Positions 1 through 39,791 of a DNA stretch of 64,000 nucleotides are shown here, piece after piece (the first letter of the stretch is position 1; each line of letters opens with the position of its first letter). The notes under the pieces were generated by a model. It had not been told where the DNA came from and did no database searches. It saw only the letters and a list, made by a program, of their open reading frames with translations. The stretch spans positions 25,984,391 to 26,048,390 of the forward strand of contig NC_089762.1 of NCBI RefSeq assembly GCF_040412425.1, in the 5' to 3' direction. The translations under genes were made by a program, and so were the position numbers. This DNA comes from Macrobrachium rosenbergii. Its lineage: Eukaryota > Arthropoda > Malacostraca > Decapoda > Palaemonidae.

Positions 1-217
1 GCAGAACATTTAAATTTCTTGCACATTTCACATTTCCAATAAATTTTGTTATTTACTCCTTTGTCCTTGATATATAAATATCCATTTAAACATAATTTCT
101 TCCTTCCCTTTTCACTCTCAACATACGTTGCTTCCATCTTGATGGGTTGAGACTACTGGAGAAAAATATAACAGGAAAAACTCAATTCAGAATTTTGTAA
201 ACAGAATGAGAAGCGTT

Positions 218-376
218 TAGAATGCTAATGGCCTCTTTATGAATTGGTCTTTAGAGCTTATGGGATACTTTCGATTGTGTTCGAGAAATTTACGCTTGGA
301 ATGCTAATAGCCTCTTTATAAATTGGTCTTTGGCGCTTATGGGATACTTTCGACTGTGTTCGAGAAATTTACTTGT
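218..376. repeat. 79-bp tandem duplication
   Basis: Two copies with a period of 79 bp (220-298 and 299-376), each running from AATGCTAAT to a TTCGAGAAATTTAC end. Degenerate TTCGAGAAA-type repeats continue to about 485. No gene was seen. Confidence 0.8.
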
Positions 377-379
377 TTG

Positions 380-1600
380 TTTTCGAGTAATTGACATTCG
401 AGAAAATGATAGTTCAAGAAATTATTTTTCGGTCAATTGAATTCGAGAAATTTACCTTCGCGCAATTGATTTCGAGAAATTTGCCTGACACCGTCTTTGT
501 CAACTATTCCTATCAAAATCATCTTCCTCCATTAAACCCTTCTCCAAATCCTCCTTCATTTTATTACTGCATCTAAATCCTTTTCCTCCCTCTTGACCTT
601 CTGTCCCTAACAGGTTCCATTCAAGCCTCTTAAATGTTGCCCTGAGGATGGACTTTTAGTGAAAGGCTTGACCCATCGCCATTAACTGTGTTTGACAACT
701 GCAAAAGCATGTGGTCATAAAAACTTCAGCCATACCTTCAAACCCTGCCAGATGAAAATGTAGCAGATCCTAACTGGCAAGCTGTAACAAATATGTTTAG
801 GCTTACAATAAATGAACATGATAAAACACTAAAATTCACAGAGCCACAACATAAACACTACACAAGCAGCACATACTAAACACAAACAATGGCAGTACAG
901 GTGTAGTAACAGAGCATACATTTACAGTTACAAACAAGCAATTATTACAAATACTAATTGTGGGCAGCAAGGAACTACATATACTGTACTGTAATTGATA
1001 TCTGGTCAATATTGAGATATATAAAAAAAAAATAATTAAAGTAAAACAAAAGAAAATGCCAGTATTTTGCACTCAGACCCACGAGGTATTTAACAAACCC
1101 TCTTACTATTAACTACCAACCAGCTTGTGTGGTAATTAACTAACACACTAGTATTAGCAAGTGATGAAATTGTCAGAGGTGCAACGAACGAAATTGAGTT
1201 ATGTACTACAAAGAGAAAAAGGCAAGACTGAATAAAGCATAAAACAAGTGGAACACCTACATAAAGTTAGCAAGCTTACTTCCTGTATATATCTAAACTA
1301 CCAAAGCTAAGGTGGGGACAATTTCACACTGATATTTAGTTGTGAGGCAATGGAGTGGGGTGGACAGTTACTACCTACCACTGGGTCACTAGGCACATGC
1401 ATATATAGTTGCTCTTGGCAACTCTACTTCTTTTATCTTCAACTCTATTCTCCCACAATGACACAATCATGGCTGTGTTGGAAGACAAAACTGGCACCAT
1501 ACCGTGTACGTATTTCAGAAACCTTTGGCCTGAGTATTACTGCGGGGGTTAAAACTAAAGAACTGTTGCATCTATGGACAATGCTATGCCATTTAGGCTC
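380..1600. other. Non-coding flank downstream of UFSP1
   Basis: AT-rich sequence without a convincing reading frame. The part nearest the gene probably includes the UFSP1 3' UTR. Confidence 0.4.
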
Positions 1601-1606
1601 AATGTG

Positions 1607-1612
1607 TTTAAT
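1607..1612 (-). terminator. Candidate poly(A) signal for UFSP1 (ATTAAA)
   Basis: A minus-strand ATTAAA lies about 53 bp after the UFSP1 stop codon. A canonical AATAAA on the same strand lies further on at 565-560 and would give a 1.1-kb 3' UTR. Such hexamers are common in AT-rich DNA, so the choice between them is open. Confidence 0.3.
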
Positions 1613-1664
1613 AGGTTTGTTATGGATACAGAATTTGCTGTAATTGATTTCAGTGTACTACCTG

Positions 1665-29449
<27,785 letters not shown>

Positions 29450-29459
29450 CTGTAAAATG

Positions 29460-32400
29460 AATAAAATTTTACAGTAATCAATACAGAAGTATAAAAAATT
29501 GCTGTTAACTGGTAAGAAGCACCGTTTCAAAAAATTATTGTACACCATACAAGTTCAATAATGAAATGTGAAGAAAAGCAAAATCAAAAAGAAAAACATA
29601 AAGGAGACAAAATCCCCAAAAGTTTTTGGAATACTAAGAGGAAGAATTTATATCCAAATATGCCTTATGGAGACCAAAGTTCCTTACAAAAATAACTAAT
29701 TTAGTAAGAGACCCAGGGCTTTTAGCTAGGGTGATCACTGTAAGGAATCTAAGGATGCTCTTCAAGATATATTAGTTAACAAGAGGCAAGGCATCTACAA
29801 CGATGCCGTAAGAGACTGACTGACTGACCTCATTCTTTGCTGGAAGCTATAATTCACCTGCCACCAATTTCAGTACACTGTATGAAGCTGAACAGGGATG
29901 AAAAGAATTTTTTTTTTTTTTAGAATTTTTAAGTTCATGCAAAAGACAAACAATCACCTTGAATAACTAAATATACATATATTTAAACAAGAAGGCAACC
30001 AAAGTATAAAGTTGTTCCCTGATTGTGTATTGTCACCAGCATAAAATCAACCAGAGTCTAAAAAAACTTTCTTACTGGCTAAAACAAGCAGTAATTTCTT
30101 GTGCTTATTCAGGACCTCAATAAGCTCAGGATTAGGGTTCATGAGGTTTGCACACTTTCATTCTCCCTGGCTTTTAAGTATACTCTGGAGCTTTCTTCCA
30201 TCTTTGCAGCAGGCACTTGGCATTGTCTGAACAATGCCAAGTTTCCAAAGGTTCATCTTTGTGATAACACTCACAAAGCTGAAACGTGCTGTGACCCTCT
30301 GCTGCTGCAGGCCATGTACTTTCAGGTGGGAACGACTGACCAATCTTCATCATCCTCGTCCTTTTTAACCCCTCAATTATCTAGCAAATTAAATGTGTGT
30401 CTTTCCTGAGGTGAAAGCCATTATGCCTCTTGTGCTTGATGAGTGTTTTCCCTTGGGTTCATCTTCCATGGCCCATACTTATAGAAGAAGCTATTATCTG
30501 GAGAATTTTGATGTTTTATGCCCCCTCTCAACCTTCTTTATCCTGGACTGGGCTCCTTGTAGCTATATCCTCATCATGACTTCATTTGCTCTAACTTCCC
30601 TCACAAATACTGATTGAGACTATTTATGATTAATGGGTTTGTAATACCAAACCATGTTCTGACCATATACATTTTTTTTTTTACAAATACCAAACCATGT
30701 TCTGACCATATACATTTTTTTTTTTACAAAACCATCTTAAAAAAAATAAATAAATAAAGAAAACGGCAAGGTACTGTGCACCTCAACATATAACGCTGCC
30801 CTGCAAAAAATAAAGTCATCACTAGATGGAACTGGAAATAAATGGAACACGGCATACAAACTTAAATCTAGGATGAGGAATGGCAAGAAGGAATCAGGTA
30901 ACAAAAATTTCTTAGAGGACAAGTAAAAGAAAATGTCCAGTCAAGAACTAGCTGAGCTTTGGCAACTAGAAACTAAAAAACTATATTTTTTTTTTTCAAC
31001 CACCTGTGTAATGAACAAGCATTATGCTAAGTACTGTTACAGGTCCTAACTTGTTCATCAACACTGAACAATATTAATATCTTCGCTGAGATAATCACTC
31101 AAGTACCATTTATAATTACAATTTGGTCTTGAATACCTGTTACATCTAGAAATACTTAAATCCTCAGTCTTAGAAACAAAAAAGCACTGTCACTATTCAA
31201 GACTACTTTTAAGAGAAGTGTTAAATCAAGGGCCCATTATGTGTCGTCACTTAAAAATCAATAGTGAATAACAAAAAAATTATATTACAGTATGGTATGT
31301 ATATTAAAAACAGTATGACATGAAAAGTGCATCAGCTAGAGGATAGCCTCAAACTGATTTGAATGCTAAATGGTCATTTAATATTGCACCAACTGAGTGG
31401 TAAGTTCCATTAATATACCCAATATCAAGACTAATACAGTATTAGCTAATGTGATGTAACTTTTTCTCTATATACTTTACAAACTTTATACTCCTGATTT
31501 TTTTTTTTCTACATCACACTTTTCCCTATGGAGGTACGTGTGATAAGTTATTACCAGTTTTTTGTGCATTTTCTACCTGATTATTATTATTATATTTCTT
31601 GTACAAATTTTGTGTTCGTCTTGTGCTGGTCACTGCTCAAATGTTTTTTCTTTTGTTTTATGAGGAATGACAATTGTGGTGTAGGTCTTCACCTATGCCT
31701 TCCACTTTTATGACTGGGTAGTTCTCCAACTGCTTATAGTAAATTGTCTGTTTTATTCTTGATGGTCCTGAGGCTTTTCCACTTTTCATATTTAATGGGG
31801 TTTCTAAACCTCTTCATATGTTACGTTCTGCAGTGACTCCAATGCAAACAAAATACCTTTACATGTATAATGAGGACCATCAATGTTAACATTAGGTACG
31901 AAAATTAGGTAAGCATAATTAATTTCTATAAAAGTTATAGAAAAAAAATGAACATGCCAGGTGAGCAGACTAATATCAAAAAGAATATACTGTAATATAC
32001 TATACTATGCTTGCAACTAAAAAATTTTAGTAAGCTCTAGCTTTTACCATTCTGCCCGGTGGTCAATTTACCTTAAATATATAATTCAGAACTCTAATGA
32101 AAGAGGGTGTTTAACAGCTTCTATTAAATAACTATGAAGAGTGTGGATTTCAAACACGGCACAAAAAAAAAATGACAATACAGTATTGAAAAATTTCCTA
32201 TGGAAAAAGAAACTTTAGCCTAGTCTAAAAGCATCATAAAATTATGGGGTGACACAAAACCTCATTTATCTACTCTACTCTACTATTACCCAGTAAGCCA
32301 AGTTGGCTAAAAACTCGATGATACTTGTCATTTTTCCTGCTTGCTAGCTTAATCTCAATTGGTTCATGGGCTGAGAAAAATATGCAATACTGTAGTCACT

Positions 32401-34770
32401 TCCCCTATTGAAAAAAAAAGTCCCTGGAAGAAATCAAGTTCTTTAGTTCAAGGCTATTATGTAAAACAATGAAACATTTACATATTTTCTGTTATAGCAT
32501 ATACAGTACAGTAGTTACATCTGAGCTTTGCAAACACTATACTGTAGATTAACCTTTTTTGTTAATGAGTGTAAAAGTAAGACAGTGGAATGCATAAGCC
32601 AGGAATGAACCAGCACACAGGGAAAACATCAGTAACCTTCTCCTACTGTAAAATGAAACAAATCCTCACGTCATGAGGCAGGTAGAGATGTTTTCTATTT
32701 TTCTACACAGTGTTGGGGTTACTCCTCTTTTCACCCACTTTTGTATCTCTCTAGGATTATCTCGTAACCTTTCATGTTTTTTCCAAGCTTGAATATTTGA
32801 GGATTTATGGTTTCTTCCAGGAGAATGACTTCATTAAGAACTACACTGAAAATGAAATTATGGAGGTGGTTAGCCTAAGCTAGTTGACTGCAATATGAAC
32901 TTTATACTTTTACACGCTGTTTTTTACACTTGTGTCTGATGTCTGCATTATCTACAATGAGGACTGTACCCTTCTATCTTCTTTAACTAACAAATGGAAG
33001 TGAATCCCATTATATCACTTGGTATATCAAACCTACTGTTAAGGAATTACCCAAGCCTGAGTAGACAACAGGTTAGCTTGTTTTTGAACATTAAATTTTC
33101 AACAATATTTTCTATCTAGTACTGTATCTGCCAATTATGGTAAGAAACAAAAAATAAAACTCCAAAACAGGTAATTATTACAAAAAACTACCAACATTAT
33201 TTTACTTCAATATAAGGATGTACCAACAGTGAAAACTTTAAAATGTAAAGAAAATAGTGAAAAAAGGCACAAGGATAAAGAAATAAGGGCTAAGGCACTA
33301 TGGCTCAAATATTTCATAGTTTTACAAGTAACCCTGTAACATGTAAAATGTGTTCTCATCATAGAAAGAATAGAAATTCTGTACAAAACAAACCAAAACT
33401 ATTACAGTACTTTGTTTTATAACTAGAGCAACTAACCATCTAACAAACGCCTCCAATGACATGTGATGTAGAGGGCACTTATCAGATTCCTCCAACCATC
33501 CCTGTCTCTTGCTATCATAGGAACATCATCCCAGCTGATCCAAAACTCTTCCTTCACAATTCTATCCACCTAGGTCTGGCCTTCCCATTCTCTTAGAACC
33601 TTGAGTGTCCATGCAACCACCTGTCTTAAAATCCCAGAAAGCTGTTATTGAATACCATGAGGGTGACTCACAATGAGAGAAAATAGTCCTGTGAATGTAC
33701 TAGACACTAAACAGACAGGGAGAAGTAGGAAAGAAGAGAGTAAACTTGAGATATGAAAGCCAGTCAAGGCGAGTGTTAAAGTTCTGCCATCAAGGAATTA
33801 CAGTAATATGAATTCTTATCAAAGACTGCCAGATCAAAACTTTATCAGATGGCTGATAAGGGCAGAATATTTTGAGAAAGTAAAAGCCTACATCATTTAA
33901 GAAAAAAAATATTTATATATAAGGTCTCAAACCTGGGAGTGTTAAGGAGTCTCCTTGCCACAGTTACCTGGTTCTACATCCATGGGGTGGGGCAGTTAAG
34001 GTAAAATATATTAGGTGATTGCATGGAAGGTGTGGCTAAAGTCACTGGAAGATGTAAGTTTAGGCCAAGATTATTGTTCTTTACTGAATTTCATAACTTA
34101 TTGTGAAAACAAGTCATGAAATATTATTTTCTCCTATCAGCTTTCCTTGTTTTGAGGGTACCGTAATTCATCAAAGTTGTGGCACTTGACTGCTCTATTT
34201 TTTTTTACCATTATGAAACCTGTGTTTCCCCTAGTGATTCTATGATTCTAGTGTCAACAAAATTGAGATGTGTGTGGAGATAACCCTAATGACGAGTCAC
34301 ATAGCCACTCAGATACAACTATGCAAAAAGAAAAGAAAAGCAGAGAAAAAAAAAAGACTAATAAAGGGGCATTTGTCGATTGTCACTCAGTGGACAACTC
34401 TCAAAAAGGCCCATATTCACTCAAACTTTAAGCTCCATGGATGAGATTGACACTTGGTGATACTATGCATAGGTCAAAAGAGCCAATCATGTTAGAAGAT
34501 TGATTTGTGGCTATTGAAACTGGCATCACATCATGATGTTAGAAGAAGCATAAGGTAAGCATACAAAATGGGTGGCTTTTCCCAGCACCGACAAAAAGAG
34601 AAAAAAAAAAAAGCAAAAAGCACACAAACCCAAAAGTAACCATTACAAAAGAATATACTTCATAAATGAATTTTTCCTAACTACCTGGCTTACAGCCTAT
34701 GGGCCTGCAAACAGTAGGATAACTAGGTTAAGACTAACCTACCCTATTTGAGAAACATTTATAATTTCTA
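29460..34770. other. Probable 5' UTR intron of UFSP1, mostly featureless
   Basis: AT-rich. It contains a 47-bp tandem duplication of the ACCAAACCATGTTCTGACC block (at about 30638 and 30685). A stretch at 33430-33620 resembles the 3' region of a LINE but is too short to assign. Confidence 0.45.
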
Positions 34771-34777
34771 TTATTGC

Positions 34778-35007
34778 AAATGTTGGTAATTCTTTACAAT
34801 AGGTCCGCATCAATATTTGGTGTTTGACCTTACTAAAATAATACACAACCCCTTAATATGTACCACCTAACCTAACCTAGGGCGCCATGCCCCTACCTAG
34901 GCCTAGCGGGGGGGGGGCTTCGCCCCCCTGCAACCCCCCCTTAAGGGCACAACCCAACACATCAATCATTTAGCGGGCGGACCTTTAGTAAAGATTTACC
35001 CAAATGT
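34778..35007. mobile_element. Small MITE-like element with terminal inverted repeats and GC hairpin
   Basis: The left arm 34778-34808 and right arm 34977-35007 are imperfect inverse copies that share AGGTCCGC and TCTTTAC. The middle has CCTAACC repeats and a G9/C6 hairpin with a TTCG loop at 34906-34929. It has no coding capacity. Confidence 0.6.
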
Positions 35008-35413
35008 TATTTGACTTTGTTTACTTAAAACTACAACTGGAAAGCAAATTTCCTATTATTCGTTATCATCTACCATAGGCTATGTTCACTGCCTTTCTAC
35101 AGGCCCTAATTGTGTAATAGTCTTAAAATCTTGTATTTCGCGATCAGATCACCAACAAGTTGGACAATCCTTTCAAATAAAATGTAAATAAGCCCCAAGA
35201 GGATGCGTCAACCACGTAAGGGTTTACGTCATTACAGCATATAATGGATTAACTTTCACCCGACACAAGCTACCGCAAGAGTATGCATATGAGTTAAGAT
35301 AACCAATAGTTTATCTTTCTACATAAGTACTATACAAACAGCAATGGCAAGTCAATTACGACAAATTTTCACTGATATTTTTAGAATAGGAAGGGTGTTA
35401 AGGTTAAACTTAC

Positions 35414-35600
35414 CTGAGGATGTGTCCGTTACTCTTATGGTATGTTTGCAGCGCGTAAGGTTTCATTACCTAGGAGAGTAAAGCCTTCCTGAATTAGTTT
35501 AAAAATTATGATTTTGGAAAAGTTATGACTTTAGAAACCACTTTTTTACTATTAAATGCATTTTTCTTTGTACGGCCGCCATTTGCCATATGTTTGCGAT
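35414..35600 (-). promoter_or_regulatory. Candidate UFSP1 promoter and 5' non-coding exon
   Basis: On the minus strand a good donor (CTCAG then GTAAGT) follows 35414. Upstream of it lies CpG-bearing sequence, including a GGCGGCC stretch near 35570-35585 that resembles promoter DNA of housekeeping genes. Joining this exon to exon A would put a stop upstream of the exon A ATG, which supports that ATG as the start. The intron would be 5,963 bp. No TATA box or initiator was identified with confidence. Confidence 0.3.
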
Positions 35601-35609
35601 TACTTTATA

Positions 35610-36915
35610 AATTGGTGTCGAGTTGTTAGTACTAATTACATTTTTCGATACAGCTCAGAGAGTCAAGGTCGTGGTTAGGGGCGAAATAGTCTTAAGATAC
35701 TTAAGAGACTAGAGTACGTTTATTAGACAGATCTATTTTTTTTTATACATGACCGTGCTTCATTTGGAGACCCATTCAAAAATACTAACTAGCCTGTCGA
35801 AAATTAAAATTAAAGAACCCATGGAAAAGTTTGTCAAGTTCTTTGACAGAAGAAATTCAAATCATAATTTAAGCCTGATGAAAATATATAAAAATATTCT
35901 TAAAAGCATAATCTACTTCCAAAAAATCAAGCCTTGTTAAAACTGTGAATGAGTGTTTGTAAAACAAAAATACAAAAGCTTCATATAACCTGAAGTTGGT
36001 GCAGTTATCATTGTGAAGCATCGTTCATATAAAAAAAAAATCTTTCCACTGAAACTGCATCTGCTCTGTGATGAATAATATCTCGAAATGCATTGGTATT
36101 AGTGGCTGCAGTATGAATACCAATGTATCTTCGTGCAGTATTTGAATGATTAGTACAAATGCTTAAGATAGCCCAGGCCTGCAACAAGTGTGGGAACATT
36201 GCAAACCTTAACGAAACACTTTCAGAAAAACATGTAATAAATGTATCATAATAAGACAATCCTGTCAGGTTGACGAAACATAAATACGATGTTAGCGTTG
36301 AATAATTATTTTATATATATACCTAATGCAACCTTTGAAGTCATGAAAAAAATGGAAGGTAACACGTACAAGAAAATAAGAAAATGTACTAAAGAAGAAA
36401 CGCATAGCCATAAAAACAGGAATACTTAAGCAAAATGTAATGGTAAATGAGACAAATATTACATGACAATGGAATAACGGTGGGTATGGCTATAAAGATA
36501 AAACACTTGTTTTACAATTTATATAGGAGCCGTTATAAAGCAATAGCAACACTATCTTGCTACTAATTGTCACAGATTTTATGTATAAAATAGAAAACGA
36601 TTCCGTTTACCTTTTCCTTTGCGGGCACACTATTAGTAAAAGTGCAAATTACTGCGATCTACACCTTCTACACAGAAAACATAATCGGTTTGTGGTCATC
36701 GCTCGTCTCTAAATGCTTGTCTCAGTGTGCTACCTGTTTTTCGCTGGGTTTTCCCTTAGCCTCAGATCTATGCTACCTCGACTCCAATGTTTCGACTATC
36801 TATAGTTAGTTTCTTCGTGGTGTCAATAGCGTCGCAGCACAAATATCATAACTAGTCTTCGTTTTTGCTCCTGTAATTTACTTTTAGCTCCTTATCTATT
36901 CTTGTCCTCGAAACA
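35610..36915. other. Intergenic, no gene seen
   Basis: No reading frame or repeat that I can support. Confidence 0.4.
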
Positions 36916-36920
36916 ACTAG

Positions 36921-36972
36921 TGGAGGCTTGTAGGTGAAATTGGCAGAGGGGGTTACATTGAAGAACTACTTG
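36921..36972. repeat. Direct repeat, copy 1 (about 52 bp)
   Basis: The block from GTGGAGGCTTGTAGGT through CAGAGGGGGTTACA to TGAAGAACT recurs at 37456-37507 with five differences. Confidence 0.85.
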
Positions 36973-37455
36973 TAATAACCTGCTCCTTAAAAATGAACTT
37001 AACTCTTCGATCTGTACCTTGCTTTGTCGGTTCCTGGTTCATTGTTCCTCGTTGATCACTAAATAATATAAGTTTGTGGGCGTACTTTCTTCATATAGAT
37101 ACAGTATGTGCAAGTGAAAGAATTAGGAGTGCAAAGCAGGGGTAATAACGGAATGTTCGACCCCACATTCAAGATCGGATAGCAAAGACAGGTATATGGC
37201 CATTCGAGAATAGAACTGAACGCAAAAAGGCAATGTTTTTACATGATACAGTAAAGTCTGGTAACAAAAGATTCCTAACATGGTGGAAAGTCAAATAAGG
37301 GAAATATGACATTTGGGAGTTTTAGAAATAAGCAAGAAAAGTGAAATTAACGTAAGAAAGGTAAAAGGTAGGGAAAAACAAAATCAAAAGGGCAAAAAGT
37401 GTAAATGCTTAGTGAAACAAAGAGAAAAAATAGAAGAAAAGCCGAAAGGATAAAG

Positions 37456-37507
37456 TGGAGGTTTGTAGGTAAAATTGACAGAGGGGGTTACACTGAAGAA
37501 CTAAATT
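37456..37507. repeat. Direct repeat, copy 2 (about 52 bp)
   Basis: Same orientation as 36921-36972, 535 bp away, at the downstream edge of the coding-like block. Confidence 0.85.
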
Positions 37508-37509
37508 AG

Positions 37510-38302
37510 TTCGCAAATTCTCTTCAAGGCTGTGCAGTCGAGGAGTATGAAGTTTCGCATCTGTTCTATGACCACAGCATTTATCAAGTATTATATTGCA
37601 TGCATGGACATGCCGCCGAACCATATTAAAAGAAACGGATTTCTTAATCACCCAAAAAGGTAGCCAATTTGATGTCAACCTGCATTTTGGACGTATTCCC
37701 ATCTTTACAAGAATTCTTAGTATCTCACTGTTTGGTAGCGTTTTTAATTTTTTTTGTTGCACAAGGACGGTTGCTGTGTGCATGACAACAAGGCGGAAGG
37801 CTTTTTCATCTCTTGTTTTAACGTGGATGCAAACGGCTTGCAGCTAAGATTCTTTGTTCTTGGCATGAGTGTCTGGAATTAGCATATCAAATGGGATCAG
37901 ATGATGTAGAAATACAAGGGCGTGAGTGACAATGCTGACATTTGCAGCATTTAGGAATGCCTTTATGCAAGAAAAAATGTGGCCACCGGCACAAAACAGG
38001 TATAATCCGGCCTTACTAGCCTCACACGTTCTGTGGGAAGGGTATACTTTGCAGCTATATGATCTCCCTGAAAAATGAAAATAGACAGGACCTGAGAGGG
38101 CTTCTGGTAACCAGAGGATACTTTGTGGATGTACTTGGAATTCGATGATGAGATAGGAGCTTGTTTGTGGTGCGGTGGCTGGAGGTGTCGTTATTCGAAG
38201 GGTTGTGTTTTTGGTAGTTGTAGTAGTGGGAACTCGATGATAATGACAAAGATGGTGTATGTCATACTCCCTAGACTGGCCTTCTACTCTAAGAATTGGC
38301 AC
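37510..38302 (-). pseudogene. Unassigned decayed coding block, downstream part
   Basis: Two minus-strand frames follow each other: 38302-37844 (152 residues, with a Thr-rich stretch and then a hydrophobic, Cys-containing body) and about 37840-37510 (about 110 residues, basic, with C-N-I-I-L-D-K-C-C-G-H). Both have balanced, protein-like composition, unlike the surrounding noise frames. They are separated by stop codons and a frame change. I do not recognise a family. An old endogenous viral or mobile-element gene is possible. Confidence 0.35.
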
Positions 38303-38384
38303 AGTAGTGTGGAGCTGCTTTGGATCTGCTCAGCGATTGGTTGTAAGTCTTGTCGTTGGTTGTAGGTCTTGTTTTAAAAATATT

Positions 38385-39071
38385 CTAGCTAAGAATTGTC
38401 CGTCCCTCAAGGGCAAGACCGAGGAGGACATTGGTAGTGGCCTGGTACTGCTGTGCTAACCGGTGCCACATGATCGTCTTGTGGACAGGTAAATTAAAGA
38501 ACAGAATTTCTGGATAAGTTTGGAGCAGATTATCCACATACCTCCCTGTCAAGAAACCCACAGCGACTTCATTATTGATTTCTGTAATGGCACGGCCTAT
38601 TACTAAATCACCTATTTCGCCTCGTAGATATCCCAGCATTATTTCAGGTAATTCCTTTCGGTCAAGTACTGTGCTCTAGTACAGAGATCAGGACGAGGCC
38701 AGTCTACTTTGCCCAATTCACGTAATCTGGTCCACAGCATCCAAGGCTTCCTCTTCCAGGATATCCTAGTAAACATCGGCGCAGTCCTTCGGGGCCTAGA
38801 TAGCACTTTCTAGGCATTTAATATTGCATTCTCTCACTACAGCTATTTTTCCTCATTTGCAGATTCATACTGCATCTTCATGCAAAGGTTGGCAGTACTC
38901 AACAGTCTCTTTGGTAGAGGGGCGAAGGTTGGCAGTACTCAACAGTCTCTCTAGTAGAGGGTGGCGTTCATAAATAAGCAATAGGTGGTTGGTAAGGTGC
39001 TGGAGTAACTAGCGTTTAGACTTCCTCACTGATTGAATGGTCGGTGCCACATTTGATTTCTTACCAGACAT
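38385..39071 (-). pseudogene. Unassigned decayed ORF with several in-frame stops
   Basis: A single minus-strand frame runs from an ATG at 39071 to a stop at 38385 (229 codons). It is interrupted by about nine TAG or TGA codons, several of which would be explained by C-to-T or G-to-A transitions. The last 84 codons are open and look like real protein (residues such as Y-V-D-N-L-L-Q-T-Y-P). A tandem duplication at about 38885-38960 disturbs the 5' third. No family is recognised. It could be an endogenous virus-derived or transposon gene. Confidence 0.4.
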
Positions 39072-39277
39072 ATTCTCTTTGTGATTTTCTACAAGCAATG
39101 ATGACAGCAAGAATCGGTGTAAGAATAAATTCTCGGGTTATATTTATAAGAAACAGACTCTATAGCAAGTATGGCTACTGAACAATAAGAACTTCAGTAC
39201 AAATGGAATATGCAACTCCAACTGTGAGGAACAAAATTCGAAATATTGATTAATGAGCGGTTAGCAATGATGGCCTT

Positions 39278-39280
<3 letters not shown>

Positions 39281-39339
<59 letters not shown>
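39281..39339. repeat. (GA)n microsatellite
   Basis: About 57 bp of pure GA. Confidence 0.97.
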
Positions 39340-39342
<3 letters not shown>

Positions 39343-39634
39343 GAATCATCCATTATGAAACAAATTAGGAATCACCACGTGTTATATTGTTAGTGGTTGA
39401 TTTGAATGATGGTATGATTATTTAAAAGTGAAAAAGCCTCGGTACATAATTTTCTTTTATGCTCTAAGAGTAAGATCTTGAATAGCGATCAATAATAGAT
39501 GGGAGAAGGTACAGGGTTTGGGAGGGAGGGAACAGGTGTAGAGTTAGGGGAGGATTATAGGGCAGGACGGGATGGTGTTGCGGGTATTTGCAAAACCTTC
39601 TAATATATATTATATATGTATATAAAAAGCTTAC

Positions 39635-39791
39635 CTCGTTTTCGATTTCCAAGTATTGCATCTGGAAAGTGCGTTATGAAGCAGGTATACACAATTCCGT
39701 TTTTTGATGAAAATTTTGGGGGTTGCAATATTTCATCATATTTCAGAGGCAGCAGTTTTTTACGCCAAACACTTCGGATGCCAGAAGAGAA
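39635..39791 (-). other. Candidate exon or remnant ORF, unassigned
   Basis: The minus strand has an AG acceptor (TGTCATTTTCAG) before 39791 and a GTAAGC donor after 39635. The frame between is open, basic and protein-like, with S-G-I-R-S-V-W-R-K-K. The same frame stays open upstream of the acceptor to about 39923, so it may be an unspliced remnant belonging to the block at 37.5-39.1 kb. The family is unknown. Confidence 0.3.

Noticed and set aside
30101..30409. 102-codon plus-strand frame
   Set aside because: Ordinary composition, no splice context and no recognisable motif. The opposite strand is equally open over part of it.
33430..33620. LINE 3' end fragment
   Set aside because: There is some resemblance to LINE tails in the wording of short motifs, but it is too short and diverged to support.
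34895..34930. Helitron end or telomere-like CCTAA repeat
   Set aside because: The GC hairpin is not followed by a CTRR end at the usual distance, and only two to three CCTAA-like units are present. The inverted arms outside explain the structure better.
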